A stretch of 64,000 nucleotides of DNA from [Clostridium] leptum DSM 753 (lineage in GTDB: Bacteria; Bacillota; Clostridia; Oscillospirales; Acutalibacteraceae), in the NCBI GenBank assembly GCA_000154345.1, contig DS480343.1, forward strand, positions 62,001 to 126,000, written 5' to 3'. Positions 24,509 through 32,775 of the stretch are shown here, in pieces. Within the stretch, counting starts at the first letter, position 1. The number at the start of each line of letters is the position of its first letter. Position numbers and translations under genes: made by a program. The notes below the pieces were generated by a model. That model made no database searches. It saw nothing but the letters and a program-made list of their open reading frames with translations, and had not been told where the DNA came from.

Positions 24509-26518
24509 ATGATTTATCATGTATCCGCAAGGGCTGGCAGAGGAGGAGACGGCACCCGGGAAAAGCCGTTTCAGACCATCACCGAGGCGGCGAAAATCGC
24601 CTGTGCCGGAGACGAGGTATTGGTGGCTCCGGGGGTATACCGGGAGTATGTGAATCCTGTGAACGGCGGAACAGGAGAGGACGCCCGAATTATTTACCGC
24701 TCAGAGGTTCCGCTGGCGGCGGTGATTACTGGGGCCGAGGTGGTGAAGGGCTGGAAAAAATATCAGGAAAACGTATGGCTGGCGAGAATTCCAAACGGCC
24801 TTTTCGGCGGTTATAATCCATACACTACTGTGGTTTCCGGAGACTGGTATTACGCGGAGGAGCCGGTGCACACGGGCGAGGTATATTTGAACGGCAAGGC
24901 CATGTATGAGGCGGTTTCCCTGGAACGCGTCATAAATCCTGTTGTTTATCAGGAATCCTGGGATCCGGATTTTACCGTTTACCAGTGGTATACACGGCAG
25001 GAGGGAGGCTACACAGAGATTTACGCAAACTTTCAGGGCGCGGATCCAAACCAGGAGACAGTGGAAATCAACGTCCGCAGAAATTGCTTCTATCCGGATA
25101 AAACCGGTGTGAACTATATTACGCTGTCCGGCTTTACCGTGAAACAGGCCGCGACGACCTGGGCTCCGCCTACCGCCTATCAGGAGGGCATGATCGGCCC
25201 TCACTGGTCGAAGGGGTGGATTATCGAGGACTGCGAGGTTTCTGATTCCAGATGCTCAGGAATTTCCCTGGGCAAGTATTTGCAGCCCAACAATGAAAAC
25301 AAATGGAGCACCAAATTTTTGAAAGACGGCACCCAGACGGAACGGGACGCCATCTGCCAGGCGCAGGTGGAAGGCTGGTCTAAGGAAACCATCGGCTCTC
25401 ATATTGTGCGCCGCTGCAATATTCATGACTGCGGACAGACCGGTATTGTAGGGCATCTGGGAGGGGTGTTCTCTGTCATAGAGGATAACCACATTCACCA
25501 CATCAATAACAAGCAGGACCTGGCCGGCGCGGAAATCGGCGGAATTAAGATGCACGCGGCCATTGATGTAATGATCCGGAGAAACCACTTCCATCACTGT
25601 ACCAGAGGCTTGTGGCTGGATTGGCAGGCCCAGGGTACTCGAGTGACCCAAAACCTGTTTCATGACAACGTTCCTCCCCAAGGGACCAAGATTACCAACA
25701 GCCTGGCTTTGGGAGAGGACATCTTTGTGGAGGTATCTCACGGCCCGACGCTGATCGATAACAATTTGCTGCTCTCCAGCTGTGCCGGGAGGCTGAGCAC
25801 CCAGGGATTAGCGCTGGTTCACAATCTGATTGCCGGTTCCTTTACCTGGGTGGGCGCCGGAACAGATAATAATGGAAAGCGTTTCCCAACCCCACGGTAT
25901 ACGCCTTACCATATCCCGCATCGTACAGAGGTAGCCGGGTTCATGACGATCCTCCACGGAGATGCCCGCTTCTATAATAATATTTTTGTGCAGCAGGAGG
26001 TTCGGAAGGATCTGACGGCTTATTCGGAAAGCATTGGAAAATCTACTCTTGACGGGATTCAGTTCCTCTGCGGAACCAAGCCTTATGACGGTTATCCTAC
26101 CGCTGAAGAATATTTCAGCAGGTTCGGCTATGGAGCGGCGGAGGACAGGGGAAACAGGGATATTTATTACGATCATCTTCCGGTCTATACGGGTGGGAAC
26201 GTATATTTTAACGGTGCTCAGCCCTGCGACGCGGAGGAAAACTATCAGATGGATTCCCAGCATCCGATTTTCCTTAAGCTTGGGGAAGATGGGGAAGGCT
26301 GGTATTTGCAGACAAACCTGTACGAATATCTGCCCAGATTTGAAACCCAAATGGTGAGCACAGAGCTTTTGGGGGAGGCCTTTGAGCCGGAGCAGAAATT
26401 TGAATCACCGGACGGTACGCCGATCGTGTTCAACCAGGATTATTTCGGAGCCAGACGGGAGCCGGTTATGCCGCTGGCAGGCCCCTTTGCCAATGGCGGC
26501 GGGAGAATCAAGCTGTAA
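24509..26518 (+). CDS. Right-handed parallel beta-helix protein (DUF1565-like), probably carbohydrate-active
   Basis: 669 residues from the ATG at 24509 (GGAAGGGAG upstream). The opening HVSARAGRGGDGTREKPFQT and PGVYREYV are the hallmark of DUF1565/beta-helix proteins, and the middle (about 230-470) shows repeated turns such as GIVGHLGGVFSVIEDNHIHH and ALVHNLIAG. Such proteins are usually polysaccharide lyases or glycosidases. No signal peptide or anchor is visible, so it is predicted cytosolic, acting on imported oligosaccharide. Monocistronic, followed by a strong terminator. Substrate unknown. Confidence 0.75.
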   Translation: MIYHVSARAGRGGDGTREKPFQTITEAAKIACAGDEVLVAPGVYREYVNPVNGGTGEDARIIYRSEVPLAAVITGAEVVKGWKKYQENVWLARIPNGLFGGYNPYTTVVSGDWYYAEEPVHTGEVYLNGKAMYEAVSLERVINPVVYQESWDPDFTVYQWYTRQEGGYTEIYANFQGADPNQETVEINVRRNCFYPDKTGVNYITLSGFTVKQAATTWAPPTAYQEGMIGPHWSKGWIIEDCEVSDSRCSGISLGKYLQPNNENKWSTKFLKDGTQTERDAICQAQVEGWSKETIGSHIVRRCNIHDCGQTGIVGHLGGVFSVIEDNHIHHINNKQDLAGAEIGGIKMHAAIDVMIRRNHFHHCTRGLWLDWQAQGTRVTQNLFHDNVPPQGTKITNSLALGEDIFVEVSHGPTLIDNNLLLSSCAGRLSTQGLALVHNLIAGSFTWVGAGTDNNGKRFPTPRYTPYHIPHRTEVAGFMTILHGDARFYNNIFVQQEVRKDLTAYSESIGKSTLDGIQFLCGTKPYDGYPTAEEYFSRFGYGAAEDRGNRDIYYDHLPVYTGGNVYFNGAQPCDAEENYQMDSQHPIFLKLGEDGEGWYLQTNLYEYLPRFETQMVSTELLGEAFEPEQKFESPDGTPIVFNQDYFGARREPVMPLAGPFANGGGRIKL

Positions 26519-26551
26519 AGTGGTAAGCGAATGCTGAAAGCAGCGGCGGAA

Positions 26552-26595
26552 AAAGCACCCTGAATCTGATTTTTAGATTCAGGGTGCTTTCTTGC
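26552..26595. terminator. Strong stem-loop terminator after the beta-helix gene
   Basis: Perfect 16-bp stem: AAAGCACCCTGAATCT (26552-26567) with AGATTCAGGGTGCTTT (26575-26590). T-rich flank on the plus strand (TTTCTTG), with A-rich flank on the left, so it can work in both directions. Confidence 0.85.
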
Positions 26596-26759
26596 TGCCC
26601 TTAAGCTTGACAAACCCCTGGCTGAACCAGGGGCGAGTAAAAAGCCTAGGCAAATAATTTGAAGTCAGCAGAGAGATAAGAAGGCTCTGTTTTTTCAATC
26701 AATCACTTTAGTAAAGAAGGAATACAAAAAATTAAGAACCAATGTAAGTTTTAAACGGC

Positions 26760-26962
26760 TAAGGCTGGCTGGCCTACTGGGTGCAGAGCGGGCGATAACG
26801 ATAATATTATTTTAGTACCCAAGAAAAGCCAGCAGGCGCAAGCCTGTCTGGAGTGTGGGAGCCCCGCTGGCAGAAACTAGTGGGGTTGATTGGTATGTTA
26901 ACGCTCCGGGCCCTTTACTAGTTTCGGCAGGCTGGGAATATGGCTTAAGCATTTGAAAAAAC
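26760..26962. ncRNA. Candidate structured non-coding RNA, class unknown
   Basis: No protein frame, but several helices nest across 200 bases: GCTGGC (26764-26769) with GCCAGC (26828-26833), enclosing TGGGT (26778-26782) with ACCCA (26817-26821); CAGGC-GCAA-GCCTG (26833-26846), a GNRA-type tetraloop; and GAAACTAGT (26873-26881) with ACTAGTTTC (26917-26925). Strand cannot be fixed; the GCAA tetraloop favours plus. Function unknown. A short hairpin plus TTTTTT at about 26673-26696 precedes it. Confidence 0.4.
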
Positions 26963-27080
26963 AGATTCCTTACAAAACAAAAGATGTCGGGAGCGAAGGG
27001 AAAATTTTAGGAAGCCTTCCATTTGCGCTTTGTTTTTTTGCGCTAACAAGAAAAATTATGCATCAAAAATTCCATTTCGA

Positions 27081-27356
27081 TTAGGAGATAGAAGCTAAAA
27101 AGGTCTCATATGCGTCGTTAAAGGAATCGTAAGGAGTGGGATTTCCTCCGTTAGTGCTTTTACATTGGTTATCCGAATATTCCTGCCCTACGGCAAACAG
27201 TTCTCCGATGGACAAATCAACGCCAGCTTCCCGCGCCTGGCGGCAGAAAGAATCCAGAGGATCTTTCGAAGCTTGGGTTTCCAACAGCCTTTGACGCAGC
27301 TTTTCGCTCTTTTTCGCCAGTGCCGAAAGCTGTTCCAGTTTTTCAAATGTATTCAT
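27081..27356 (-). CDS. Nif11-like small protein, possible RiPP precursor peptide
   Basis: 91 residues from the ATG at 27356 (AGAAGG nine bases upstream; a TTG at 27365 is too close to it). Residues 3-57 fit the Nif11 leader fold: two amphipathic helices with LRQRLLETQASKDPLDSFC, AREAGVDLSIGELFAVG. After it comes a 30-residue polar tail with one Cys, an NGGNP turn and a C-terminal YETFLASIS. Nif11-type leaders guide post-translational modification of a C-terminal core, but no modification enzyme, protease or exporter is within the window, so this may be an orphan precursor or a repurposed Nif11 protein. Followed downstream on the same strand by the structured region at 26.8 kb. Confidence 0.65.
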   Translation of the reverse strand: MNTFEKLEQLSALAKKSEKLRQRLLETQASKDPLDSFCRQAREAGVDLSIGELFAVGQEYSDNQCKSTNGGNPTPYDSFNDAYETFLASIS

Positions 27357-27458
27357 GTCATGCAACCTTCTTTAGTCCAGAATCTTTTTGTAATCTGTGG
27401 TTATTCCAAAATCACGCAGCTTCCTTTTTCCGCTGAGAAAGGGAAGCTCCGTTTCTCC

Positions 27459-28097
27459 TTATCGGCCGATCGCGTCGGGATACACCGCATTGGTGATGGC
27501 CTCGCCGGTGGCCGCGTCTTTTACCGTAATATTGCAATGCGGCTCCTGGCCGCTGAATTTTTGATACAGCATTGCGGAAAAACCCAGCGTTACCGGCGTC
27601 ATGTCCGCTGCGGCCTCATAGGCTTCCCGTTCTACCTCCATAACAATGTGAGTGAAATTTTCATCGCAGGTAATGTTAGTCACATAGGGAGTCGCGCTTC
27701 CTCCGGCCAATTCCTCAAAGGCATTTTCTATTTCTTCTCTCAGATCGGTCAAAAGTTCCTGCTGGCGCTCTTTGGTCATAGTGACTGTCACAGACCCGTC
27801 TTCATTTACCGCCGCCCCAATAAAACCTTGCTTCTGAGCGTACGCGGATGGGTCAAAATCGGGATCGCTTTCAAAGAAATCGCCGGGTAAATTGATGCTG
27901 ACGTCTCCGTTCTGCGCGGGGATTTCAGGTTGAGCGGAGGCCTCCGGCTGGGAGGGGTCTCCTATCGAAGCCGACTGAGAGCTAGACGGCGATTCCTCGC
28001 CGCCGGAAGAAACCGGCCCGCTGCTTCCGCCGCTGCAGGAAGACAGAGAAACAATCAGTAAAACAGCGGCAGCAATAACAAAAGCTTTTTTCATCAT
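27459..28097 (-). CDS. Uncharacterised lipoprotein
   Basis: 212 residues. Signal peptide with lipobox LSSC (Cys21), a Ser/Glu/Pro-rich linker to about 70, and a C-terminal domain of about 140 residues rich in charged helices and strands (VTVTMTKERQQELLTDLREE, TNITCDENFTHIVMEVER). No family recognised. The start ATG-ATG follows GAGGAG. About 100 bases upstream of the Nif11-like gene on the same strand, so the two may be co-transcribed. Anchored outside the membrane. Confidence 0.75.
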   Translation of the reverse strand: MMKKAFVIAAAVLLIVSLSSCSGGSSGPVSSGGEESPSSSQSASIGDPSQPEASAQPEIPAQNGDVSINLPGDFFESDPDFDPSAYAQKQGFIGAAVNEDGSVTVTMTKERQQELLTDLREEIENAFEELAGGSATPYVTNITCDENFTHIVMEVEREAYEAAADMTPVTLGFSAMLYQKFSGQEPHCNITVKDAATGEAITNAVYPDAIGR

Positions 28098-28407
28098 AAA
28101 ATCTCCTCTATTCTAAAGCCTTCGGACATGCTAAGGTAATGCTTTGTTCTTTTCTCTATTATAGTGGATTAGAAGCTGTCCGGCAAGAGATCGGAATTTA
28201 TTTTACAATTGGAGGCGCTCTGCGGAATTTGAGCGGTGATTTCCCCCAGAGCCTTAATTTTATGTTTCGGTTGGTTCCCAGCGAAATGAAAAAACGCCTG
28301 CGGTAAAAAATTCAGAACAGACAAAAAAGCGGACGGGGTTTTGGCTTCAGGCAGGCAACCGCGGGTATAAAATATTTGTATAATTTATGAATTTCCGCTT
28401 TGTTCTC
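28098..28407. other. Intergenic, nothing recognised
   Basis: About 310 AT-rich bases upstream of the lipoprotein gene and of the plus-strand small-RNA promoter. The end near 28100-28170 should contain the minus-strand lipoprotein promoter. Confidence 0.4.
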
Positions 28408-28436
28408 TTGACATATGGCTTTTTAATCTTTATACT
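28408..28436 (+). promoter_or_regulatory. Consensus vegetative promoter
   Basis: TTGACA (28408-28413), exactly 17 bases, then TATACT (28431-28436). Transcription would start near 28443 and run into an intrinsic terminator about 140 bases on. Confidence 0.8.
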
Positions 28437-28442
28437 AACTAT

Positions 28443-28586
28443 GCTGGAATAAGTGGTGGAGTCTGTCATAGAGCGCGATAGCGTCTCTATTTATTCACAG
28501 TAAAACCTATTGATGCCGAAAGAATTTTCTTTCTGTTTTGAGAGTCAGTGGGCAGAACTTCTAGCGATGAGGTTCTGCCCTTTTTT
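28443..28586 (+). ncRNA. Predicted small RNA of about 140 nt, class unknown
   Basis: Bounded by a consensus promoter and an intrinsic terminator: GGGCAGAAC (28550-28558) with GTTCTGCCC (28572-28580), then six Ts. No protein frame with a ribosome site lies inside. A perfect internal hairpin is present at about 28470-28492 (ATAGAG-CGC-GATA-GCG-CTCTAT, one bulged T). The next plus-strand gene starts 396 bases after the terminator, so this could be a free small RNA or a terminated leader. I could not match it to the common riboswitches, 6S, SRP or T-box RNAs. Confidence 0.55.
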
Positions 28587-28981
28587 ATTGCTTTGCAGCC
28601 GCGTAGGGCTGAAACGCAGAGAGGAAAGCTTTGGTAAAAGGCCATTGGAAGTGCCTTGACAGCTGTTGGAAAATAAATAGGCTGGCAAGGAAAAGTTGAA
28701 TTTGGTTGGAGGTTTTCCTGAATCCGCCGATCGTCCGTCCCATAGGCGGCGCGGCGAGTTTTTTATTTTGCCTTTTGCGCCGAATAGAATACGCCTTTTC
28801 AGAACTAGCGTATTCCGCTGGCCCGGGAGGCGCCGCAATCTGCTGCCTCTTGTTCTTGATCCGCATCGGCCTGGAATACGGCGCAGGCAGCCAGGCTTTG
28901 ATCAAAGCTGGCGGCCGCGGTTTTCCGCCGGACAGCTTCAGCGAATCTAATCTAATGAAGAAACAGAGGAGATCTTAATCC

Positions 28982-30052
28982 ATGGCTACACGCGTTAGGA
29001 AGGCTTTTCGAAAAAATCTTTTCGGCATTGTCACAATGGTCATTTCCGCTGCTGTCCTTTTAGGCTTTCTATTTTCTTCCGAAGGACTTCAATCCTTAAA
29101 TCAAATTTCCGGAAATATCCGGTTCCTATGGCTCCTGGGCGCGTTTCTCGCGGCTGTCTTTGCTTGGGTGCTCGAGGGTTTGGTACTGCATCTGTTTTGT
29201 AAGAAAGCCTATCCGGAATGGAAGTTTCACTATTCCTTCTGTATGGGAATGGTCGGTGTTTTATACAGCGCTCTGACCCCCTTTTCCACCGGCGGCCAGC
29301 CAATGCAGATCTATTCCATGCGGCGCCTTGGAATGGATACCGGCGCCGCAGGCTCCATCATCGCTATGAAAACCCTGGTTTATCAAATCGTTTTGGTGTT
29401 TTATTCTTTGGCTATGGTTGTGTGGAAGCTTCCCTTCTTTCAAAACCACATCAGTAATTTTTCTTTTGTAACGATTATCGGCCTGCTGTGCAACAGTGCG
29501 TTTATTATCCTTGTTCTGCTTTTTTGCATCAGCAAGCGGGCTACGGATCAGCTGCTCCGCAAAGGGCTATGGCTTTTTCATAAGCTGCATTTATGCAAGC
29601 ATCCGGAGGAGCGGTATGAGAAAATTAGCAGAGAGCTTCAAATATTTCATGGCAGCTCCCGCTTGCTGGGAAAATCGGTCAAGCTGTATCTGGGGGCTTG
29701 CGTTCTTACAGTCGTTCAGATCGCGTGCTCCTGCCTGATACCTTATTTCATCTATCGGAGCTTCAGCTTTTCCCAGCAGTCGTTCGGCGTTATCATGGCC
29801 GCGCAGGCTTATGTTTCGATGGTGAGCGCCTTTGTCCCTCTGCCCGGGGCCTCCGGCGGGGCTGAGGGAAGCTTTCTTCTGTTTTTCAGAGCGTTCTTTG
29901 TGGACGGAACTGTCCTGCCGGCTATGGTGATTTGGCGCGCCCTTACCTACTATCTTAATTTTCCTGCGGGCTGCATCTGTGCTTATATTGCCGGCCGGCT
30001 CCCGGTTCTCAAATTGGCTCCTGTGAAAGAAAGCTCTGCTGTCCGGCCGTAA
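28982..30052 (+). CDS. Flippase-like integral membrane protein (LPG_synthase_TM / YbhN family)
   Basis: 356 residues with eight or so membrane helices and the family motif PLPGASGGAEGSFLLFFRAF near 285-304. This family corresponds to the translocase half of MprF, without its lysyltransferase domain; members move or modify membrane lipids. Start has AGAGGAG ten bases before the ATG. Followed by a strong hairpin, then a DUF368 gene on the same strand. Exact lipid substrate unknown. Confidence 0.88.
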   Translation: MATRVRKAFRKNLFGIVTMVISAAVLLGFLFSSEGLQSLNQISGNIRFLWLLGAFLAAVFAWVLEGLVLHLFCKKAYPEWKFHYSFCMGMVGVLYSALTPFSTGGQPMQIYSMRRLGMDTGAAGSIIAMKTLVYQIVLVFYSLAMVVWKLPFFQNHISNFSFVTIIGLLCNSAFIILVLLFCISKRATDQLLRKGLWLFHKLHLCKHPEERYEKISRELQIFHGSSRLLGKSVKLYLGACVLTVVQIACSCLIPYFIYRSFSFSQQSFGVIMAAQAYVSMVSAFVPLPGASGGAEGSFLLFFRAFFVDGTVLPAMVIWRALTYYLNFPAGCICAYIAGRLPVLKLAPVKESSAVRP

Positions 30053-30147
30053 GCCTTTGAGCAGAAGCGCTTTTGGCGGCTTTGCCGAGGCTTTCGCAGA
30101 GAAATTGCAAAAAGAGCATAGAACAAAACCTAGAGACAAAGACTAGC

Positions 30148-30182
30148 TGATATGGCGGCGTCAAAAGGACGCCGCCATATCA
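30148..30182. terminator. Perfect 15-bp stem-loop
   Basis: TGATATGGCGGCGTC (30148-30162) pairs with GACGCCGCCATATCA (30168-30182) around AAAAG. No real U-tract follows, but position after the flippase-like gene suggests a terminator. The remaining bases to 30395 hold only the leader of the DUF368 gene. Confidence 0.6.
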
Positions 30183-30395
30183 GAAAATATTTTCATAAGC
30201 GAGTGTTAGAGGCGCCCGCCGCATGGGGGCTGAAGAACCTGTGAGGCAGCGGAGGAAAGACAGCGGCGCGCGGCGGGAAAAACGGGCTGAGAGTTAATCC
30301 GCTGCTTCCGGGCCGGCTTCTGGGAAGGAGGCGGTGCGGAAAGGAAGCCTCGCTGAAATGATAGAGGTATTTTCCATTAGAAAGGACGAAAGACA

Positions 30396-31217
30396 TTGCT
30401 GAAACAATTTTCTTTCACAGCGATAAAAGGACTTGTGATTGGGGGGACTATGCTGGTGCCGGGCGTGAGCGGCGGTTCCATGGCTATGATCCTTGGAATA
30501 TATCAAAAGCTGATTTCCGCTATCAGCTCTTTTTGGGAGAATAAAAAGAAAAATCTCATCTTTCTCCTCCTTTTTTCCGCCGGCGCGGTCTTGGGAATGG
30601 TCCTGTTTGCCAAGCCTCTTTTGCGGCTTATTGATACGTTTCCGCTGCCAACCATGTATTTTTTTATTGGCGCAGTCGCCGGAGGGGTTCCTATGATCTG
30701 CCGCCAGGCGGAAATAAAAGCTTTCTCTTTTAAAATTCCCCTTTACATTCTTTTAGGCGCCGCGATTGTCGTAGGAATTTCCGTTATCCCGGCCGGCACC
30801 TCAGGCAGCCAGTCGGAGAACTGGTTTTTCAGCGCTGTGCTGCTAATCCTTGCCGGCCTGATTGCAGCGGTTGCCTTGATCCTGCCGGGAATCAGCGTAT
30901 CTTACCTGCTTTTGCTGCTTGGCCTGTACGATAAGACGATGCAAGCGATCAGTGAATTTTATATGCCTTTTTTAATTCCTTTAGCGATCGGCCTGATTGT
31001 TGGTATCATCGCCGCCACCAAGCTGCTGGAAAGAGCCATGGATCGGCATCCTCAGCCTACCTACCTTATGATTCTTGGTTTTATTCTGGGTTCGATCTTT
31101 AACATTTTTCCTGGGATACCCTCTTTGCCTCAAGCGCCTGTTTGCCTGCTGACCTTTGCCGCGGGCTTTACCGCTATTTACTTCCTTTCCAAGAAGGAAG
31201 CTCAGGGAACCAATTAA
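30396..31217 (+). CDS. DUF368 family membrane protein, probable undecaprenyl-phosphate translocase
   Basis: 273 residues starting at a TTG with AAAGGA ten bases upstream. The sequence is an internal duplication: VPGVSGGSMAMILGIYQKLI (21-40) and LPGISVSYLLLLLGLYDKT (about 165-183), each opening a helical half. DUF368 proteins have been shown in other bacteria (PopT type) to recycle the C55-phosphate carrier across the membrane, so a role in wall precursor recycling is expected. Together with the upstream flippase-like gene this makes a pair of lipid-translocation proteins. Confidence 0.87.
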   Translation: MLKQFSFTAIKGLVIGGTMLVPGVSGGSMAMILGIYQKLISAISSFWENKKKNLIFLLLFSAGAVLGMVLFAKPLLRLIDTFPLPTMYFFIGAVAGGVPMICRQAEIKAFSFKIPLYILLGAAIVVGISVIPAGTSGSQSENWFFSAVLLILAGLIAAVALILPGISVSYLLLLLGLYDKTMQAISEFYMPFLIPLAIGLIVGIIAATKLLERAMDRHPQPTYLMILGFILGSIFNIFPGIPSLPQAPVCLLTFAAGFTAIYFLSKKEAQGTN

Positions 31218-31307
31218 CTCCCGGCTTGTGTTCCAGGAATGTTCGGAAAGCTCCAGCGCAGACCGACTTTTTGCATACGCTTGCCACAGTGAGGCAAAGG
31301 GGAGGCC

Positions 31308-32408
31308 TCATTTTTCCGGGCAGGAGAGCAGATGGAGGTTCGGCGGCTGCTCCAAATCGAACTGGACTGCTTTCATTCCTTTTTTGAGATGGTTCATATC
31401 CACGCACTGAATCTGCTGGTTTTGATAAGTGGTCCAATAAAACCGAAGGGATTCCCCGCACATAATGGAAGTGTAAACCGTATAATCGTAGGGGCTGATA
31501 TCCTTGTCATATTCCGTGACCGTACCTTGCTCGGTTATGCGGACGATTCCCAGAGGGAAGGCGGCGCTTTGAAAAAGATGGAGCATGTTTGCGACTCCTT
31601 GGCTTTCGTCCCTTCCCTTTACGCAGTATTTTTTTAGAAACGCTAAACGGATAAAGCGCGAGGGAGAACTCCAGTCGCCCGGAAGCCCCTGGGCGCCGCT
31701 GCCGGAAAAGCACTGATTTAGGCGGTCGCTTTCCAGATCCAGCACGTCGTAATCAAGATCCCGAATCCCCGCGTAATTCAAAAGATTCAGCCGATGCCAG
31801 GAATACCCGGGACTGTTGGTCATCACACCGATGGTATTTCGATATACCTTCAGCCCGTCCCGGTCCGGCTCCACTACGATCATTTCTCCAGTTCGGTCGC
31901 TGAAGGCCCAGTGCAGGGTCGGCACAGAACCAAACAGGGGGAGATTCATGATCGTTACTTTATTCTTCAACAGGTCTGCGGCCTCCGCGACGGTGGCGCA
32001 TTGCGCCAGCACGTGGTATACGACATAGGGCGGCTGAATCTTCAGCGTCCCTGGGATAGCCTTATCTGCAAAATGGGCGAATTCCCGGTAATAAAGCTGT
32101 CCGCCCATCAAGCCGCGCTCGTTGATCCCTTCGTATAGGACCGGAACCGAGGGGATCATTAAAAATCCTGTGCCCAGGGCGGCGTACGCAGCCCGGCACC
32201 GGCTGCTCCGGTCGAGGTTGCGCTCCATGGTGGCTCCGCAGGTGTAATACTCGGTCCCTGATGGAATATAGGAAACCTTAGTCCCCTGCGCCAATCGGTT
32301 GAAGTCAAAATTTCTTCCCCATAAATGCTTTCCATCCTGAGTGCTCCAGCTGAGAGCGCTGCAGCCTGCGTTCCATTCCTCCGCCATAAGCTTCCTGTTA
32401 TCCAGCAT
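31308..32408 (-). CDS. Choloylglycine hydrolase / penicillin V acylase-like Ntn amidase
   Basis: 366 residues from the ATG at 32408 (GGGAGG nine bases upstream). Family residues seen: nucleophile Cys16 in AGCSALSWSTQDGKHLWGRN, Arg32 in GRNFDF, Asn in VMTNSPGYSWH (about 200) and Arg in SPSRFIRLAF. Bile salt hydrolases start Met-Cys; here 15 residues precede the Cys and would have to be removed autocatalytically, as in some penicillin V acylases. It may cleave conjugated bile acids, N-acyl homoserine lactones or N-acyl amino acids. No signal peptide. Flanked by terminators, so transcribed alone. Confidence 0.82.
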   Translation of the reverse strand: MLDNRKLMAEEWNAGCSALSWSTQDGKHLWGRNFDFNRLAQGTKVSYIPSGTEYYTCGATMERNLDRSSRCRAAYAALGTGFLMIPSVPVLYEGINERGLMGGQLYYREFAHFADKAIPGTLKIQPPYVVYHVLAQCATVAEAADLLKNKVTIMNLPLFGSVPTLHWAFSDRTGEMIVVEPDRDGLKVYRNTIGVMTNSPGYSWHRLNLLNYAGIRDLDYDVLDLESDRLNQCFSGSGAQGLPGDWSSPSRFIRLAFLKKYCVKGRDESQGVANMLHLFQSAAFPLGIVRITEQGTVTEYDKDISPYDYTVYTSIMCGESLRFYWTTYQNQQIQCVDMNHLKKGMKAVQFDLEQPPNLHLLSCPEK

Positions 32409-32709
32409 AATTAGTTCCTCCCGGATCATTTTCATTAAAAGCCTTTTTCTTCACGAACGGTTAAGGCTTCTCTTTATTATTATAAGCAGAAGCACAGGAA
32501 TTTATCGCTGCTTAACCGGTTCTGCCAGCAAAGCGGTGCCGGAACGTTTGTGTCTGTGCCCTCCGCGGTATTTCTGGCTCTCGACAGCCATATGGAATAT
32601 TAGAGATGATCAGTAAGAAGCTCTTTATCTACAGCCTTCCTTGCTTTTTTCATCAAGAATTTAGAAGCCTCCGGTTTTGCATAGCGATGAAATAAGAACT
32701 CTTTTGCAA

Positions 32710-32729
32710 AGGGCGGCATATGCCGCCCT
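32710..32729 (-). terminator. Stem-loop after the mutarotase gene
   Basis: AGGGCGGCA (32710-32718) pairs with TGCCGCCCT (32721-32729). It stands 47 bases past the mutarotase stop and probably ends the ROK-mutarotase transcript; the minus-strand U-tract is short. The rest of 32409-32775 shows no gene. Confidence 0.5.
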
Positions 32730-32775
32730 GTTTTCTTACAGCGCCGCTAAAAGCCGGAGGCTTGGCCGTATCAGA

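Noticed and set aside
28443..28586. Assignment of the small transcript to T-box, 6S, SRP, purine, SAM, TPP, FMN, glycine or fluoride RNA
   Set aside because: None of the conserved sequence blocks of these classes could be found; left as unknown.
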